64,000 bases of DNA from assembly GCF_012275375.1 (NCBI RefSeq), contig NZ_JAAZQJ010000013.1:92576-156575 (forward strand), in the 5' to 3' direction. Made by a program: the position numbers and the translations under genes. The stretch comes from Dyella sp. SG609 (GTDB taxonomy: Bacteria; Pseudomonadota; Gammaproteobacteria; Xanthomonadales; Rhodanobacteraceae). Below are positions 1 to 8,385 of the stretch, piece after piece (the stretch's first letter is position 1; each line of letters begins with the position of its first letter). The notes under the pieces are model-generated. The model was not told the DNA's origin, did no database searches, and worked only from the letters and a program-made list of their open reading frames with translations.

Positions 1-160
1 GCCACACGAAGCTGTGCCAGTAGCACACGGCCAGGCGCAGGTGCTCGTCCATGCGCTTGCCCAGGATGATGCGCGACGGATCGTAATGGCGGAACGCGAG
101 CGGATCGTCCGTCTTAGCGCCGGCGTAACGAATCGGCGCCACGTGCTCGAAGTAACTCAT
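1..160 (-). CDS. xylA: Xylose isomerase, N-terminal part (cut by window edge)
   Basis: The reverse strand from an ATG at 160 reads 53 codons and runs off the window. The peptide begins [14 protein letters not shown] and contains [20 protein letters not shown] and AVCYWHSF, which line up with the N-terminus of E. coli XylA (PLAFRHYNP, LGKRMEEHLRFAACYWHTF). XylA isomerises D-xylose to D-xylulose in the cytoplasm. The catalytic and metal-binding residues lie outside the window. It diverges from xylR, the usual arrangement for a xylose regulon, and would use the xylose released by the alpha-xylosidase encoded at 1584-4463. Confidence 0.93.
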   Translation of the reverse strand, partial: MSYFEHVAPIRYAGAKTDDPLAFRHYDPSRIILGKRMDEHLRLAVCYWHSFVW

Positions 161-369
161 CGAAAACCTCCCATGCGAGCCGCCCGGGGGATTCAGGGTC
201 GGCTGCGGATGCTCCGGATGCTGCAATCGGCGTCAGCCAGGCGCAATTGCGAAATCCATCACCCTGGCATTCATTTTCCCTGTCGCGTTGCGACATGCGG
301 GCGCAGGAGCGAACTGGTAGCGTCCCGGATCCACGGCAGGTGCCGTCGGTTACTGTCACTGGTACGCCC
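161..369. promoter_or_regulatory. Divergent xylA-xylR control region
   Basis: This 209-bp gap separates the divergent starts of xylA (160) and xylR (370) and must hold both promoters. At 244-255 it contains CAATTGCGAAAT. An 11/12 match (CAATTACGAAAT) lies at 11504-11515, upstream of the xyloglucan receptor gene. That it binds XylR is inference; the shared motif is directly visible. Confidence 0.55.
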
Positions 370-1536
370 ATGTCGCCCCATCGCATCGCCCTGCTGTTCA
401 ATGCCAACAAGGTCTACGACCGGCAGGTGATCGCCGGCATCGGCCAATACCTGAAATCCACCCGCGTGGTGTGGGATCTGTTCCTGGAAGAGGATTTCCG
501 CTGCCGCACGCTGGGCATCCAGCACTGGCGCGGCGACGGCATCATCGCCGACTTCGACGACCCCACGGTGGAAGAAGCGCTGGCGCACCTGAGCATTCCG
601 GTGGTGGCCATCGGCGGCTCCTATGCCGACGACAGCCGCTATCCGGCCAATATTCCCTACGTGGCCACCGACAACGCCAAGCTGGTGCGCGTGGCCTACG
701 ACCATCTGATCGAGCAGGGCCTGCAGCGCTTCGCCTTCTACGGCCTGCCGCCGTCGCCCGGCAACCGCTGGGCGCAGGAGCGCGAGGACGCCTTCCTGCG
801 CATGATCGCCGCCGACGGCCTGGAAGGCAGCGTCTACCGCGGTTCGCCCACCAGCGCGGGCGGCTGGGGCCGTTCGCAGGAAGACATGGTGGCCTGGGTG
901 CGCTCGCTGCCCAAGCCGATCGGCGTGGTGGCGGTGACCGACGCCCGCGCCCGCCAGCTGCTGCAGGCCTGCGTGGTGGCGGATGTGCCGATTCCGGAAC
1001 AGATCGCCGTGGTGGGCATCGACAACGACCCGATGGCGCAGCTGCTCAGCCGCATTCCGCTGACCTCGGTGATCCAGGGCGCGGAAGAAATGGGCCGCAT
1101 GGCGGCGCAGGTGCTGCACCAGATGCTGCACGGCGGCGACTGCTCCAGCACGCGCGTGCTGGTACCGCCGGTGGGCCTGAGCGTGCAGGCCAGCAGCCAG
1201 CACGAGCCTTTGCGCAGCCCGTACGTGATGCGGGCGAAGCATTACATCCGGCAGTACGCCTGCCTCGGCATCAAGACCGAGCAGGTGGCGGATTACGTCG
1301 GGATTTCGCGCACCCTGCTGGAAGAGCATTTCAAGCGCGAGCTGAAGCAGACGGTGCACCAGGCGATCCTGGAGCACAAGCTGGAGATGGCGCGGTCGAT
1401 GCTGGTGGACAACTCGATTCCGCTGGCGGACGTGGCCGTACGCTGCGGGTTTACCTCGCTGCAGTACATGTATGCGGTGTTTCGGCGGGAGTTCAATTGC
1501 ACGCCGAGGCAGTTTTTGGGGGCTGCGCGGGCATAG
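370..1536 (+). CDS. xylR: Xylose-responsive transcription activator XylR (LacI-type sensor plus AraC HTH)
   Basis: The 388-residue protein matches E. coli XylR in length (392) and layout. It starts MSPHRIALLFNANKVYDRQV, continues with WDLFLEEDFRCR and DGIIADFDDP, and has a periplasmic-binding-protein-like xylose-binding domain to about residue 285. An AraC-type double helix-turn-helix follows (VADYVGISRTLLEEHFKREL and LADVAVRCGFTSLQYMYAVF). The ORF is open further upstream, but the ATG at 370 is chosen because homology starts there; no strong Shine-Dalgarno is visible. XylR activates xylose genes when xylose is bound. Its position between xylA and the xyloglucan operon suggests it also controls that operon. 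Confidence 0.93.
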   Translation: MSPHRIALLFNANKVYDRQVIAGIGQYLKSTRVVWDLFLEEDFRCRTLGIQHWRGDGIIADFDDPTVEEALAHLSIPVVAIGGSYADDSRYPANIPYVATDNAKLVRVAYDHLIEQGLQRFAFYGLPPSPGNRWAQEREDAFLRMIAADGLEGSVYRGSPTSAGGWGRSQEDMVAWVRSLPKPIGVVAVTDARARQLLQACVVADVPIPEQIAVVGIDNDPMAQLLSRIPLTSVIQGAEEMGRMAAQVLHQMLHGGDCSSTRVLVPPVGLSVQASSQHEPLRSPYVMRAKHYIRQYACLGIKTEQVADYVGISRTLLEEHFKRELKQTVHQAILEHKLEMARSMLVDNSIPLADVAVRCGFTSLQYMYAVFRREFNCTPRQFLGAARA

Positions 1537-1540
1537 CGGC

Positions 1541-1577
1541 GTAGGTTGGGGTGAGCCTGCGGCTCACCCCAACCTAC
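1541..1577. terminator. Perfect 16-bp hairpin between convergent xylR and GH31 genes
   Basis: GTAGGTTGGGGTGAGC (1541-1556) pairs perfectly with GCTCACCCCAACCTAC (1562-1577) around a CTGCG loop. It begins 4 nt after the xylR stop and ends 6 nt before the end of the convergent GH31 gene, so it is placed to act as a bidirectional terminator. There is no clear U-tract. GTAGGTTGGGGT-type palindromes are also dispersed repeats in many gammaproteobacteria, so it may be a repeat that doubles as a terminator. Confidence 0.7.
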
Positions 1578-1583
1578 GCGTCG

Positions 1584-4463
1584 TTACAGTTTTATCGACT
1601 GTTCCGCGCCGTTGTATTCGACGCTCACGTCACCCGACGCATCGACCCCATCCGCATTCGCCTTATCCCCACGAATCACCCGAACCACGAACTGCCGTTT
1701 CGCCGGCGCCCCGCTGCCGTCCCCCTCGCGCTTGCCGATCGTCAGCGTCTTCGCCTTGTCGTCATAGCTGAGCGGAATACGCGAGTAGCGCCCCTGCTCG
1801 TAGCCGTACGTGGTCCCTTCATCCTCGTACAGCGAGAACCGGCCATCGGCACCGGCATAGACCAGCAGGGTCACCGGCGCATCCGGCTGCTCGCCCGTGT
1901 ACTGGATCTGCGGCCCCGTCGGCACGATCGCCCCGGCGCGCACGAACAGCGGCATCCGCGCCAGCGGCGCGTCGGCCTGCAGGGTTGCGCCGCCCTCGTG
2001 GTACTTGCCGGTATGGAACTCGTACCAGCTCGTGCCGGCAGGCAGATAGACCTCGCGCGAGGTGGCTTTGTACTCGGTCACCGGCGCCACCAGGAAGGCG
2101 GGGCCGAACAGGTACTCGTCGTCGATGCCGCGCACCTTCGCATCGCCCGGGAAATCCATCACCAGCCCGCGCATGATGGTGCCGTCCTTCCAATACGTAT
2201 CGCCGGCCAAGGTGTAGACATACGGCATCAGGCGATAACGCAGGCGGTCGTAATAGGCCAGGGCCTCGTACATCGGCGAACCGGGCGCAGCGAGGTTATA
2301 GATCTCGCGGTACGGAAACTGCCCATGCGAGCGGAACAGCGGGCTGAACGCGCCGAACTGGAACCAGCGCAGGTTGAGCTCGCGCCATTCGTCCAGATCC
2401 GCCGCGCCGGGCTTCTCGTAACGCGGCTCCAGCGCGAAGCCGCCGATATCGGTCGTCCAGTTCGGGATGCCGGCCAGCGAGAAATTGACGCCCGCGGAAA
2501 TCTGGTCGTGCAGATTGCTCCAGCGCGAGGCCACGTCGCCGCTCCACGTCGCTGCCGCATTGCGCTGCTGGCCGGCGAAGGAGGAGCGGGTGAGGATGAA
2601 GGCGCGGCGATCGCCATGGTCGCGCCGCCAGCCGTCGTACACGCCGGTGGAATGCAGCAGCGGATACGAGTTGAAGAACGCCGCGCCCGGACCCAGCGCC
2701 GTCGGCCCCATGCGCAGCTTGCGCTCGGCGATATCCAGATTGGAATGCGTATCCGGCTCCGATGCATCCAGCCACCACGCATCGATGCCGATCGCGCCGA
2801 GCTTCTGCTGGATTTGCCGCCAGTAGATGCGGCGCGCCTCTTCGGCGTACGGATCGTAGAAGGCATTGAGATAGCCCTTGCCGATCCAGTCGACCTCGCC
2901 CTTTTCCACGTTGCGGCGATAGATATAGCCCTTGGCGTCGAGCTCCTGGTAGTTCTTCGTCGCCGGATAGAACTTCGGCCACACCGAAATCATCAGCTGC
3001 ACATGCATGGCATGCAGCTGGTCGACCAGGCCCTTCGCATCCGGGAAGCGCGCGGTGTCGAAATCGTGCGAACCCCAGGCGTCCTCCGGCCAGTAGCTCC
3101 AGTCTTCCACCACGTTGTCCAGCGGCAGGCCCAGTTCGCGGTAGCGCTTGGCGGTATCGAGGATCTCCGCTTGCGTCTTGTAGCGCTCGCGGCTCTGCCA
3201 GAAACCGTAAGCCCAGCGCGGCAGCATGGTGGCCTTGCCGGTGATCTGGCGGTAGCCGGCGATCACCTGGTCGAGGTTGTCGCCCGCCACGAAGTAATAG
3301 TCCACCGCATGGCCGGCTTCGGAGAACAGCGACAGCTCGTTCTGCTCGTCGCCGGGCAGCGGATCGAGATGCAGCAGGGTGAGATAGCCCTCGTTCGGCA
3401 ACCATTCGATGCGCAGCTGGTGCCGGCTGCCCGCGTCCATCGGCAAGCGCAGGTTGTGGTACCAGGGGTTCCAGTTCTGCCGCCAGTCGTCATAGACCAG
3501 CTTGCCGTCCAGCCAGACCTTGGCGTAGCTGCTGGCATACAGCCGCAGCTTGTGCACGCCGGAAACGGAAGGCTCGATGCTGCCTTCCCACACCACCTTG
3601 CCGGTGGTCCTGGCCGGCGATCCGGAGGGCCACCGGGCGAGATCCTTGATGTACTGGTAATCCGGCTGCTGCTCGACACGCTTGAGCTTCAGCGTGCCGC
3701 CCGCGTCGTAGTAGCTGGCGGTGAGGCCGCCGGCTTTGCCTTCGGCGTCGTAGAGCTTCAGTGACCGGCTGAGCGGCTGGTATTCGCGCGCATCGCCGAA
3801 GCGGGTGATCGAGTTGTTGTCCCACAGCAGGCCGTAGTTGCGCGAGGACACCACGAACGGAATGCCCACGTCCATATTGTGCTGCGCCAGCTCCACGTCC
3901 TCGCCTTTGTAGTTCATCTGGCGATTCTGGTGCTGGCCCAGGCCGTAGAAGGCTTCGTCGGCGGGCGAATCGAAGCGCTGGCGCACGGCGTAGTACGGCT
4001 TGCCTTCGATCGTTTCCGGCTGGAACGAGCGTCCGTCGGCCCGTTCCGCCAGCAGTGGCTTGCCGCTGGCATCCAGGAAGCGGACGGCGCCATCGTGCAA
4101 TGACACCTGGGCCGAAAGGCGCGCGGTCTTCAGCGTCACCGCATCGGCGCTTTCGTGCACGGTGAAACGCGCATCCCCGCCGGTCTTCACCGCCATCAGG
4201 CTGGCCGGCAGATCGAACTTGCCGTCGGGCACGGCGGTGACGTGCACGATGCGCTCGTCCACCGCCTGCAGGCGCACCTGCTGTGCGGAATGGTCCAGAT
4301 GGACGATCACGCCGTCGGCGAGTTTCTCGGCGTGGCCGGCCTGGACCGGCGCGGCATGCGCCGCGGCGTTCTGCTCCGGCGCCTTGCCGCAACCGGCGAC
4401 CACGGCCAGCGCCAGCGCGCACAACGGCAGCCACGGGCGGCTGGCGATCGGGGACATGCGCAT
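1584..4463 (-). CDS. Alpha-xylosidase, GH31 with PA14 domain, lipoprotein (Xyl31A-like)
   Basis: This 959-residue lipoprotein has a signal peptide ending in LAVVAGC (lipobox Cys about 25). A beta-sandwich region is followed by a PA14 insert at about 230-385 (WEGSIEPSVSGVHKLRLYAS, KVWLDGKLVYDDW) and a GH31 TIM barrel. The nucleophile is Asp566 in WWLDASEPD, and Asp643 in TWSGDVASRW is the expected acid/base. The PA14 insert is typical of Cellvibrio Xyl31A and Xanthomonas enzymes that remove terminal alpha-1,6-xylose from xyloglucan oligosaccharides. The 4463 start has AAGGA about 7 nt upstream; a second Met lies two codons in. It is the last gene of the xyloglucan operon, 9 nt after the GH35 gene. 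Other GH31 specificities are possible in principle, but the context strongly favours xyloglucan. Confidence 0.92.
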   Translation of the reverse strand: MRMSPIASRPWLPLCALALAVVAGCGKAPEQNAAAHAAPVQAGHAEKLADGVIVHLDHSAQQVRLQAVDERIVHVTAVPDGKFDLPASLMAVKTGGDARFTVHESADAVTLKTARLSAQVSLHDGAVRFLDASGKPLLAERADGRSFQPETIEGKPYYAVRQRFDSPADEAFYGLGQHQNRQMNYKGEDVELAQHNMDVGIPFVVSSRNYGLLWDNNSITRFGDAREYQPLSRSLKLYDAEGKAGGLTASYYDAGGTLKLKRVEQQPDYQYIKDLARWPSGSPARTTGKVVWEGSIEPSVSGVHKLRLYASSYAKVWLDGKLVYDDWRQNWNPWYHNLRLPMDAGSRHQLRIEWLPNEGYLTLLHLDPLPGDEQNELSLFSEAGHAVDYYFVAGDNLDQVIAGYRQITGKATMLPRWAYGFWQSRERYKTQAEILDTAKRYRELGLPLDNVVEDWSYWPEDAWGSHDFDTARFPDAKGLVDQLHAMHVQLMISVWPKFYPATKNYQELDAKGYIYRRNVEKGEVDWIGKGYLNAFYDPYAEEARRIYWRQIQQKLGAIGIDAWWLDASEPDTHSNLDIAERKLRMGPTALGPGAAFFNSYPLLHSTGVYDGWRRDHGDRRAFILTRSSFAGQQRNAAATWSGDVASRWSNLHDQISAGVNFSLAGIPNWTTDIGGFALEPRYEKPGAADLDEWRELNLRWFQFGAFSPLFRSHGQFPYREIYNLAAPGSPMYEALAYYDRLRYRLMPYVYTLAGDTYWKDGTIMRGLVMDFPGDAKVRGIDDEYLFGPAFLVAPVTEYKATSREVYLPAGTSWYEFHTGKYHEGGATLQADAPLARMPLFVRAGAIVPTGPQIQYTGEQPDAPVTLLVYAGADGRFSLYEDEGTTYGYEQGRYSRIPLSYDDKAKTLTIGKREGDGSGAPAKRQFVVRVIRGDKANADGVDASGDVSVEYNGAEQSIKL

Positions 4464-4472
4464 CTCGTTCCT

Positions 4473-6140
4473 TCAGTACGTGGCCAGCCGCACACGCAGT
4501 ACACGCGGCTCGCCGATGACGTTCAGACCCCAGTCGGTCTGGTCGCCGTTCCACAGCCGGCGGAAGATCCAGCGGCCGTGGTCGTAGTGGCCTTCCTCGA
4601 CGCGGTCGAGCAGGAAATCCAGCTTGCGCCCGCGCGCCGGCTGGAAGTTCACGCGGACGTCGCGGGCGACGAGCAGGTATTCGTTCGGCGCCAACTGCGC
4701 GATCAGCGCGCCGCCGGAGCGGTCGGGATTGCCCTTGGGCGGCTCGGTGCCGAACTGCAGCTGCCCATAGCCCAGATGCACCTGCCAGTCGCCCAGGTCC
4801 AGCGTCTGTTCGTGGGTGTCGTCCGGCTCGGAAGCACCCCATAGCTTGCCGGCATACGCCGCCGCGGCCAGTTCGCCCGCCATCGGCGCCAGCACGCCAT
4901 AGTTGGCGGCGAAGGTCCCGATCGTTTCGTCGTCCAGCTTGCGCGCGCCCAGCGGATAGTTGGAGTAGCCGGTGAAATCCATGCCGAACGGCGACCAGCC
5001 GATGGCCCCGGCGCCGAGCGCCGCATAGACATAGCGCGCGTAGACCTTGTCATTGCCGGTTTCGGCCACGAACAGCGGATTGTCCTTGCGCGCGTAGCGC
5101 TCCAGATAAGCGGCGTAATGCGCGTAGTCCGGCCGGTAGATATCCGGCGCCAGCACGTCCAGCGCGGGTGCGGCGGCTTTCCACACGTGCAGCACGTTGT
5201 CGGTGGGCCCGCCGCTTTCATAGGCACCGGGCGGCCCGGGATTGAACGGATCGCGCAAAGCGGCATTGGCGTACATCGGCAGCGGATACACCGCCTTGCC
5301 CGCAGCGGCGACCTGGCCGATGAAATGCGCGACGTGCCAGGCGTGGAAGAACTCCGCCGCATCGTTGCCGAACACCTGGCTCCAGCTGCCGGCGGACTTG
5401 CCGGCCGCATGCAGCAGCGCCTCGGGCACCTGGCCGGCAAAAGCCTGGTCCGCCATCGGCGAGTGGTCGCGATCGGTGCCGTAGGTGCCGGACTCGTTTT
5501 CCACCTGGATCATGATCACGGTGTGCTGCTCGCCGTCGATCTTGCGCAGATGCGTCATCAGCTGGACGAACGCCTTGCGGTCCGCTTCCAGCGTGGCTCC
5601 GGCCAGCGGCGACAGCGAATTGAGGCGGCGGCCTTCGCGATTCAGCACGCGCGGAAAGCGGTGTTCATCCAGCTTCACCCACGCTGGCGCATAGCTCGGG
5701 CCGTTGTTCTTCCAGGTGGCGAACCACAGCAGGATCAGGCGCACGCGATGCTCGCGGGCCTGGTTGACCAGGGTGTCGAGGAAGGCGAAATCGAACTGGC
5801 CTTCCTTCGGCTCGATCTGCTCCCAGGCAATCGGCACCTGCACGGTGTTGGCGTGCAGCTGGTCGATGGCGGGCCATACCTGGTCGAGCACGGCGGGCCA
5901 GTTGCTGGAGTTGTTGACCTGGGCGCCGAGGATGAGGAAGGGCTTGCCGTCGACGAGCAAGGCGTGGCGGCCGTGGTCGGTGGCGATGCGGGGGAGTTCG
6001 GTGGCGAGCAGCGGGGTGGTGAGCAGAGAAATGAGGAGCAGCAGGAGCTTCAGGGTGTGGCGGCCCTTGGCGCAGCGCTCCGGACGGCCCCTCACCCCAG
6101 CCCTCTCCCCGGAGGGGAGAGGGGGTAGTACGGCGATCAT
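4473..6140 (-). CDS. Beta-galactosidase GH35 (Bgl35A-like) with a repeat-derived N-terminus
   Basis: The 555-residue reading has a GH35 catalytic domain from about residue 50. The acid/base is Glu216 in QVENESG and the likely nucleophile Glu360 in FVAETGND. The type with a C-terminal DUF5597-like region includes Cellvibrio Bgl35A, which removes galactose from xyloglucan side chains. The ATG at 6140 overlaps the GH74 stop as ATGA, arguing for coupled translation. Residues 6-19 (PPLPSGERAGVRGR), however, are a translated copy of the dispersed CCCTCTCCCC repeat, and the hydrophobic signal segment (LKLLLLLISLLTTPLLA) only begins at residue 30. A repeat therefore seems to have inserted in frame between start codon and signal peptide. 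The protein is probably still exported, with an unusually long, charged n-region. Confidence 0.9.
   Translation of the reverse strand: MIAVLPPLPSGERAGVRGRPERCAKGRHTLKLLLLLISLLTTPLLATELPRIATDHGRHALLVDGKPFLILGAQVNNSSNWPAVLDQVWPAIDQLHANTVQVPIAWEQIEPKEGQFDFAFLDTLVNQAREHRVRLILLWFATWKNNGPSYAPAWVKLDEHRFPRVLNREGRRLNSLSPLAGATLEADRKAFVQLMTHLRKIDGEQHTVIMIQVENESGTYGTDRDHSPMADQAFAGQVPEALLHAAGKSAGSWSQVFGNDAAEFFHAWHVAHFIGQVAAAGKAVYPLPMYANAALRDPFNPGPPGAYESGGPTDNVLHVWKAAAPALDVLAPDIYRPDYAHYAAYLERYARKDNPLFVAETGNDKVYARYVYAALGAGAIGWSPFGMDFTGYSNYPLGARKLDDETIGTFAANYGVLAPMAGELAAAAYAGKLWGASEPDDTHEQTLDLGDWQVHLGYGQLQFGTEPPKGNPDRSGGALIAQLAPNEYLLVARDVRVNFQPARGRKLDFLLDRVEEGHYDHGRWIFRRLWNGDQTDWGLNVIGEPRVLRVRLATY
6086..6125. 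repeat. CCCTCTCCCC palindromic repeat inside the GH35 5' end
   Basis: A CCCTCACCCCAGCCCTCTCC-type element pairs CCTCTCCCC with GGGGAGAGG. It is one of six copies in this window; the others are near 12097, 23262, 43711, 49853 and 61653. Unlike those, this copy lies inside the coding start of a gene. Confidence 0.85.
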
Positions 6141-8347
6141 GGGTGTACCTCGCTGGCTGGGTCGGCGTAGAAGATGCCGCGTCCGCTGGTAGCGAAGTAC
6201 AGGCGGCCGAACATCCGCGGATCGCCGACGAGCTGACTGATCCGCCCGTAGCGGTGCTCCGCATCGTCGATGCGCTGCCAGCTCTTGCCGTCGTCCAGCG
6301 AGCGGAAGATGCCTTGCGCGCCGTGCAGGCGGCCGGCAAGGAACAGCGTGGGCTTCGGCGAACCCGGCGCCGCCTTGCCGAAGCCGAAGGCATCGACGCC
6401 GGTCACGCCGTCGAAGCGCTTGAGCACGCGCCCCGTGTCGTCGCCGCGCAGCCATTCGCCTTCGCGGCTGCCGACGTACAGCACGCCCGCTTCATCCGGA
6501 GCGGCCTGCACCCGTGTCTGCGCGCGGCCGCGCGATGCGTCGCCAAGCGCGCCGCCCATCGCGGCGAAGTGCGCACCGCCATCGTGGCTGGCGTACAGCG
6601 CACCGCTCATGCGGTCGTAGGCGTAGAAGCGTCGCGCATCGACACGGTCTGCCAGCACCCGCAAATCGCCGTCCAGGCCATCGATCACCGTCCAACGCTT
6701 GCCGAAATCCTGCGTGAGATACACATGCTGCGCATGGCGCGGCGCCCATACCACCACGCCGCCATCGGCCGCGATCGCGATGCTTCCCGCGCCCTCGCCT
6801 TCGGGCGGCTCGCTCGCGAACGCGCGCCATTGCCTGCCGCCATCCTCCGACCACGCGGCGCGGATCGCCGCACCGAACGGCTTGCGCAGAAAACCGCTGC
6901 GCACGATCAATGCCGGCTTCGCCTGCGCGAAGTCGATGCTCTCGCCGTTGGCATAACGCGGCGGCGCGGCAAACTGCAGCTGCGCGGTATCCAGCTCGTC
7001 GTGACGGTAGCCATCCAGGTCGCCGATGGCGCTGAGCAGATGCGCGCCTTCGGGCGGGCTGATCAGGCCCAGCGCCACCGTCTCTTCCAGTCCCTCGTCC
7101 TGGAACGACCAATGCACCGTGCCGCCCCGCTCCACGTTGCGCATGTCGCGCGAAGCCCAGATGCCATAGCCGGTGACGAACAGCACATGGTCCGGGTCGT
7201 AAGGGTCGATCTCGATGGAGGCCAGCCAATGCGGCGTGTGGTCGCGCGTCCAGGTGGCGTTGCCGTGGTCGAACTCGGAGCGCGGAAATACCGGCGCCCA
7301 ATGCGCACCGCCGTCGGTACTGCGGAACAGCTCGTCCTTCGGCGCGTAGTGCGCGAACGTCGCGGTCATCAGCACCTTGGGATCGCGCGGATCGACCGCC
7401 ACCGCGCCCCAGCCGCTCGGCTGGTCCTTCCACGGCGTGATCCTGGTCCAGCGCGCCGTTGCCGGCTCGAATTTCCACACCGCACCGTCGCTCATCGCAT
7501 CGGGGCCGGGCTCGTCGCCATAGCTCAGGTAATACGTACCATCGCCGCCGCGCACCATATGGTTCGGCCGCAGGCCGCTGGGCTGCCCCGCTACGGGCTG
7601 CCAGCTGCGGCCAGCATCGTCGGAGCGGAACAGGCTGGTTTGCTGCGTGGACACGCCGGCATACAGCGTGGGGGTGGGCCGCCCCGGCTTGCCGCTGGCC
7701 GGCTCGAACACCACGAAGACGATGCCGATGGCCTGGCGGCGCCATTTGTTCTCGGCGCTGGCGGAAGGCGAGGTGGCCACGGCGGGAAAGCTTTCCACCT
7801 TCGACCAATGCTCACCGTAGTCCTGGCTGCGCCACAGCCCGGAGTCGCGCGAACCGAGAAACAGCACGCGGCCATCGTGCGGGTCGACCGCCAGGCGTTC
7901 GCCATTGCCGCGTCCCAGCTCGTTGCCGCCCAGCTTGAACGGCAGATCGGCGCGTTCGAAGTGCTTGCCCCGATCGGCAGAACGCAGCACCGCAGCCTGG
8001 CCCGCCTGCGGCGTGGTGTAGGTGCCGGCGGCCAGGTACACGCGCCCGGCGTCCGACGGATCCACCGCCAGGCTGTCGATCCCCAGCAGGTTCTCGTCCT
8101 TCGCCTCGATCCAGTCGGTGAGCGATACCCAGCGCTTCGCCGCGTCGTCCCAGCGATACGCGCCGCCCACGTCGGTGCGCGCGTAGTACAGCCCCTTTTC
8201 GCGCGGATGGAACGCCAGCCCGCTGACGAAGCCGCCGCCGCCGATGCGCACGCCGGCATAGCGGTACGGCACGGCCTCCTGCGCATTCGCCGCCAGGGCG
8301 AACGCCAGCGCGCACAGCGCCAGCGCCGCTTTCCAGCCGGGCCGCAT
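6137..8347 (-). CDS. Endo-xyloglucanase GH74 (two seven-bladed propellers)
   Basis: This 736-residue secreted protein has a signal peptide (MRPGWKAALALCALAFALAANA). The mature N-terminus is classic GH74: YRYAGVRIGGGGFVSGLAFH, GLYYARTDVGGAYRWDD, LLGIDSLAVDPSD. Many BNR-like blades follow (SADRGKHFERA, SQDYGEHWSKV, SDDAGRSWQPV, STDGGAHWAPV). GH74 enzymes cut the xyloglucan backbone. The ATG at 8347 gives a normal signal peptide and has a GGGGG run upstream. An in-frame ATG at 8386 overlaps the receptor stop as TGATG and would add 13 residues; either may be used. The stop overlaps the GH35 start by 4 nt. The length is near the family norm for a stand-alone catalytic module. Confidence 0.92.
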   Translation of the reverse strand: MRPGWKAALALCALAFALAANAQEAVPYRYAGVRIGGGGFVSGLAFHPREKGLYYARTDVGGAYRWDDAAKRWVSLTDWIEAKDENLLGIDSLAVDPSDAGRVYLAAGTYTTPQAGQAAVLRSADRGKHFERADLPFKLGGNELGRGNGERLAVDPHDGRVLFLGSRDSGLWRSQDYGEHWSKVESFPAVATSPSASAENKWRRQAIGIVFVVFEPASGKPGRPTPTLYAGVSTQQTSLFRSDDAGRSWQPVAGQPSGLRPNHMVRGGDGTYYLSYGDEPGPDAMSDGAVWKFEPATARWTRITPWKDQPSGWGAVAVDPRDPKVLMTATFAHYAPKDELFRSTDGGAHWAPVFPRSEFDHGNATWTRDHTPHWLASIEIDPYDPDHVLFVTGYGIWASRDMRNVERGGTVHWSFQDEGLEETVALGLISPPEGAHLLSAIGDLDGYRHDELDTAQLQFAAPPRYANGESIDFAQAKPALIVRSGFLRKPFGAAIRAAWSEDGGRQWRAFASEPPEGEGAGSIAIAADGGVVVWAPRHAQHVYLTQDFGKRWTVIDGLDGDLRVLADRVDARRFYAYDRMSGALYASHDGGAHFAAMGGALGDASRGRAQTRVQAAPDEAGVLYVGSREGEWLRGDDTGRVLKRFDGVTGVDAFGFGKAAPGSPKPTLFLAGRLHGAQGIFRSLDDGKSWQRIDDAEHRYGRISQLVGDPRMFGRLYFATSGRGIFYADPASEVHP

Positions 8348-8385
8348 GAGGCGGCCCCCGTCGCCTTTCCCCGCGTAGCCCGCCA

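Noticed and set aside
1551..3764. 737-codon plus-strand open frame opposite GH31
   Set aside because: Shadow frame; the GH31 protein on the other strand has catalytic motifs, a PA14 insert and a lipobox.
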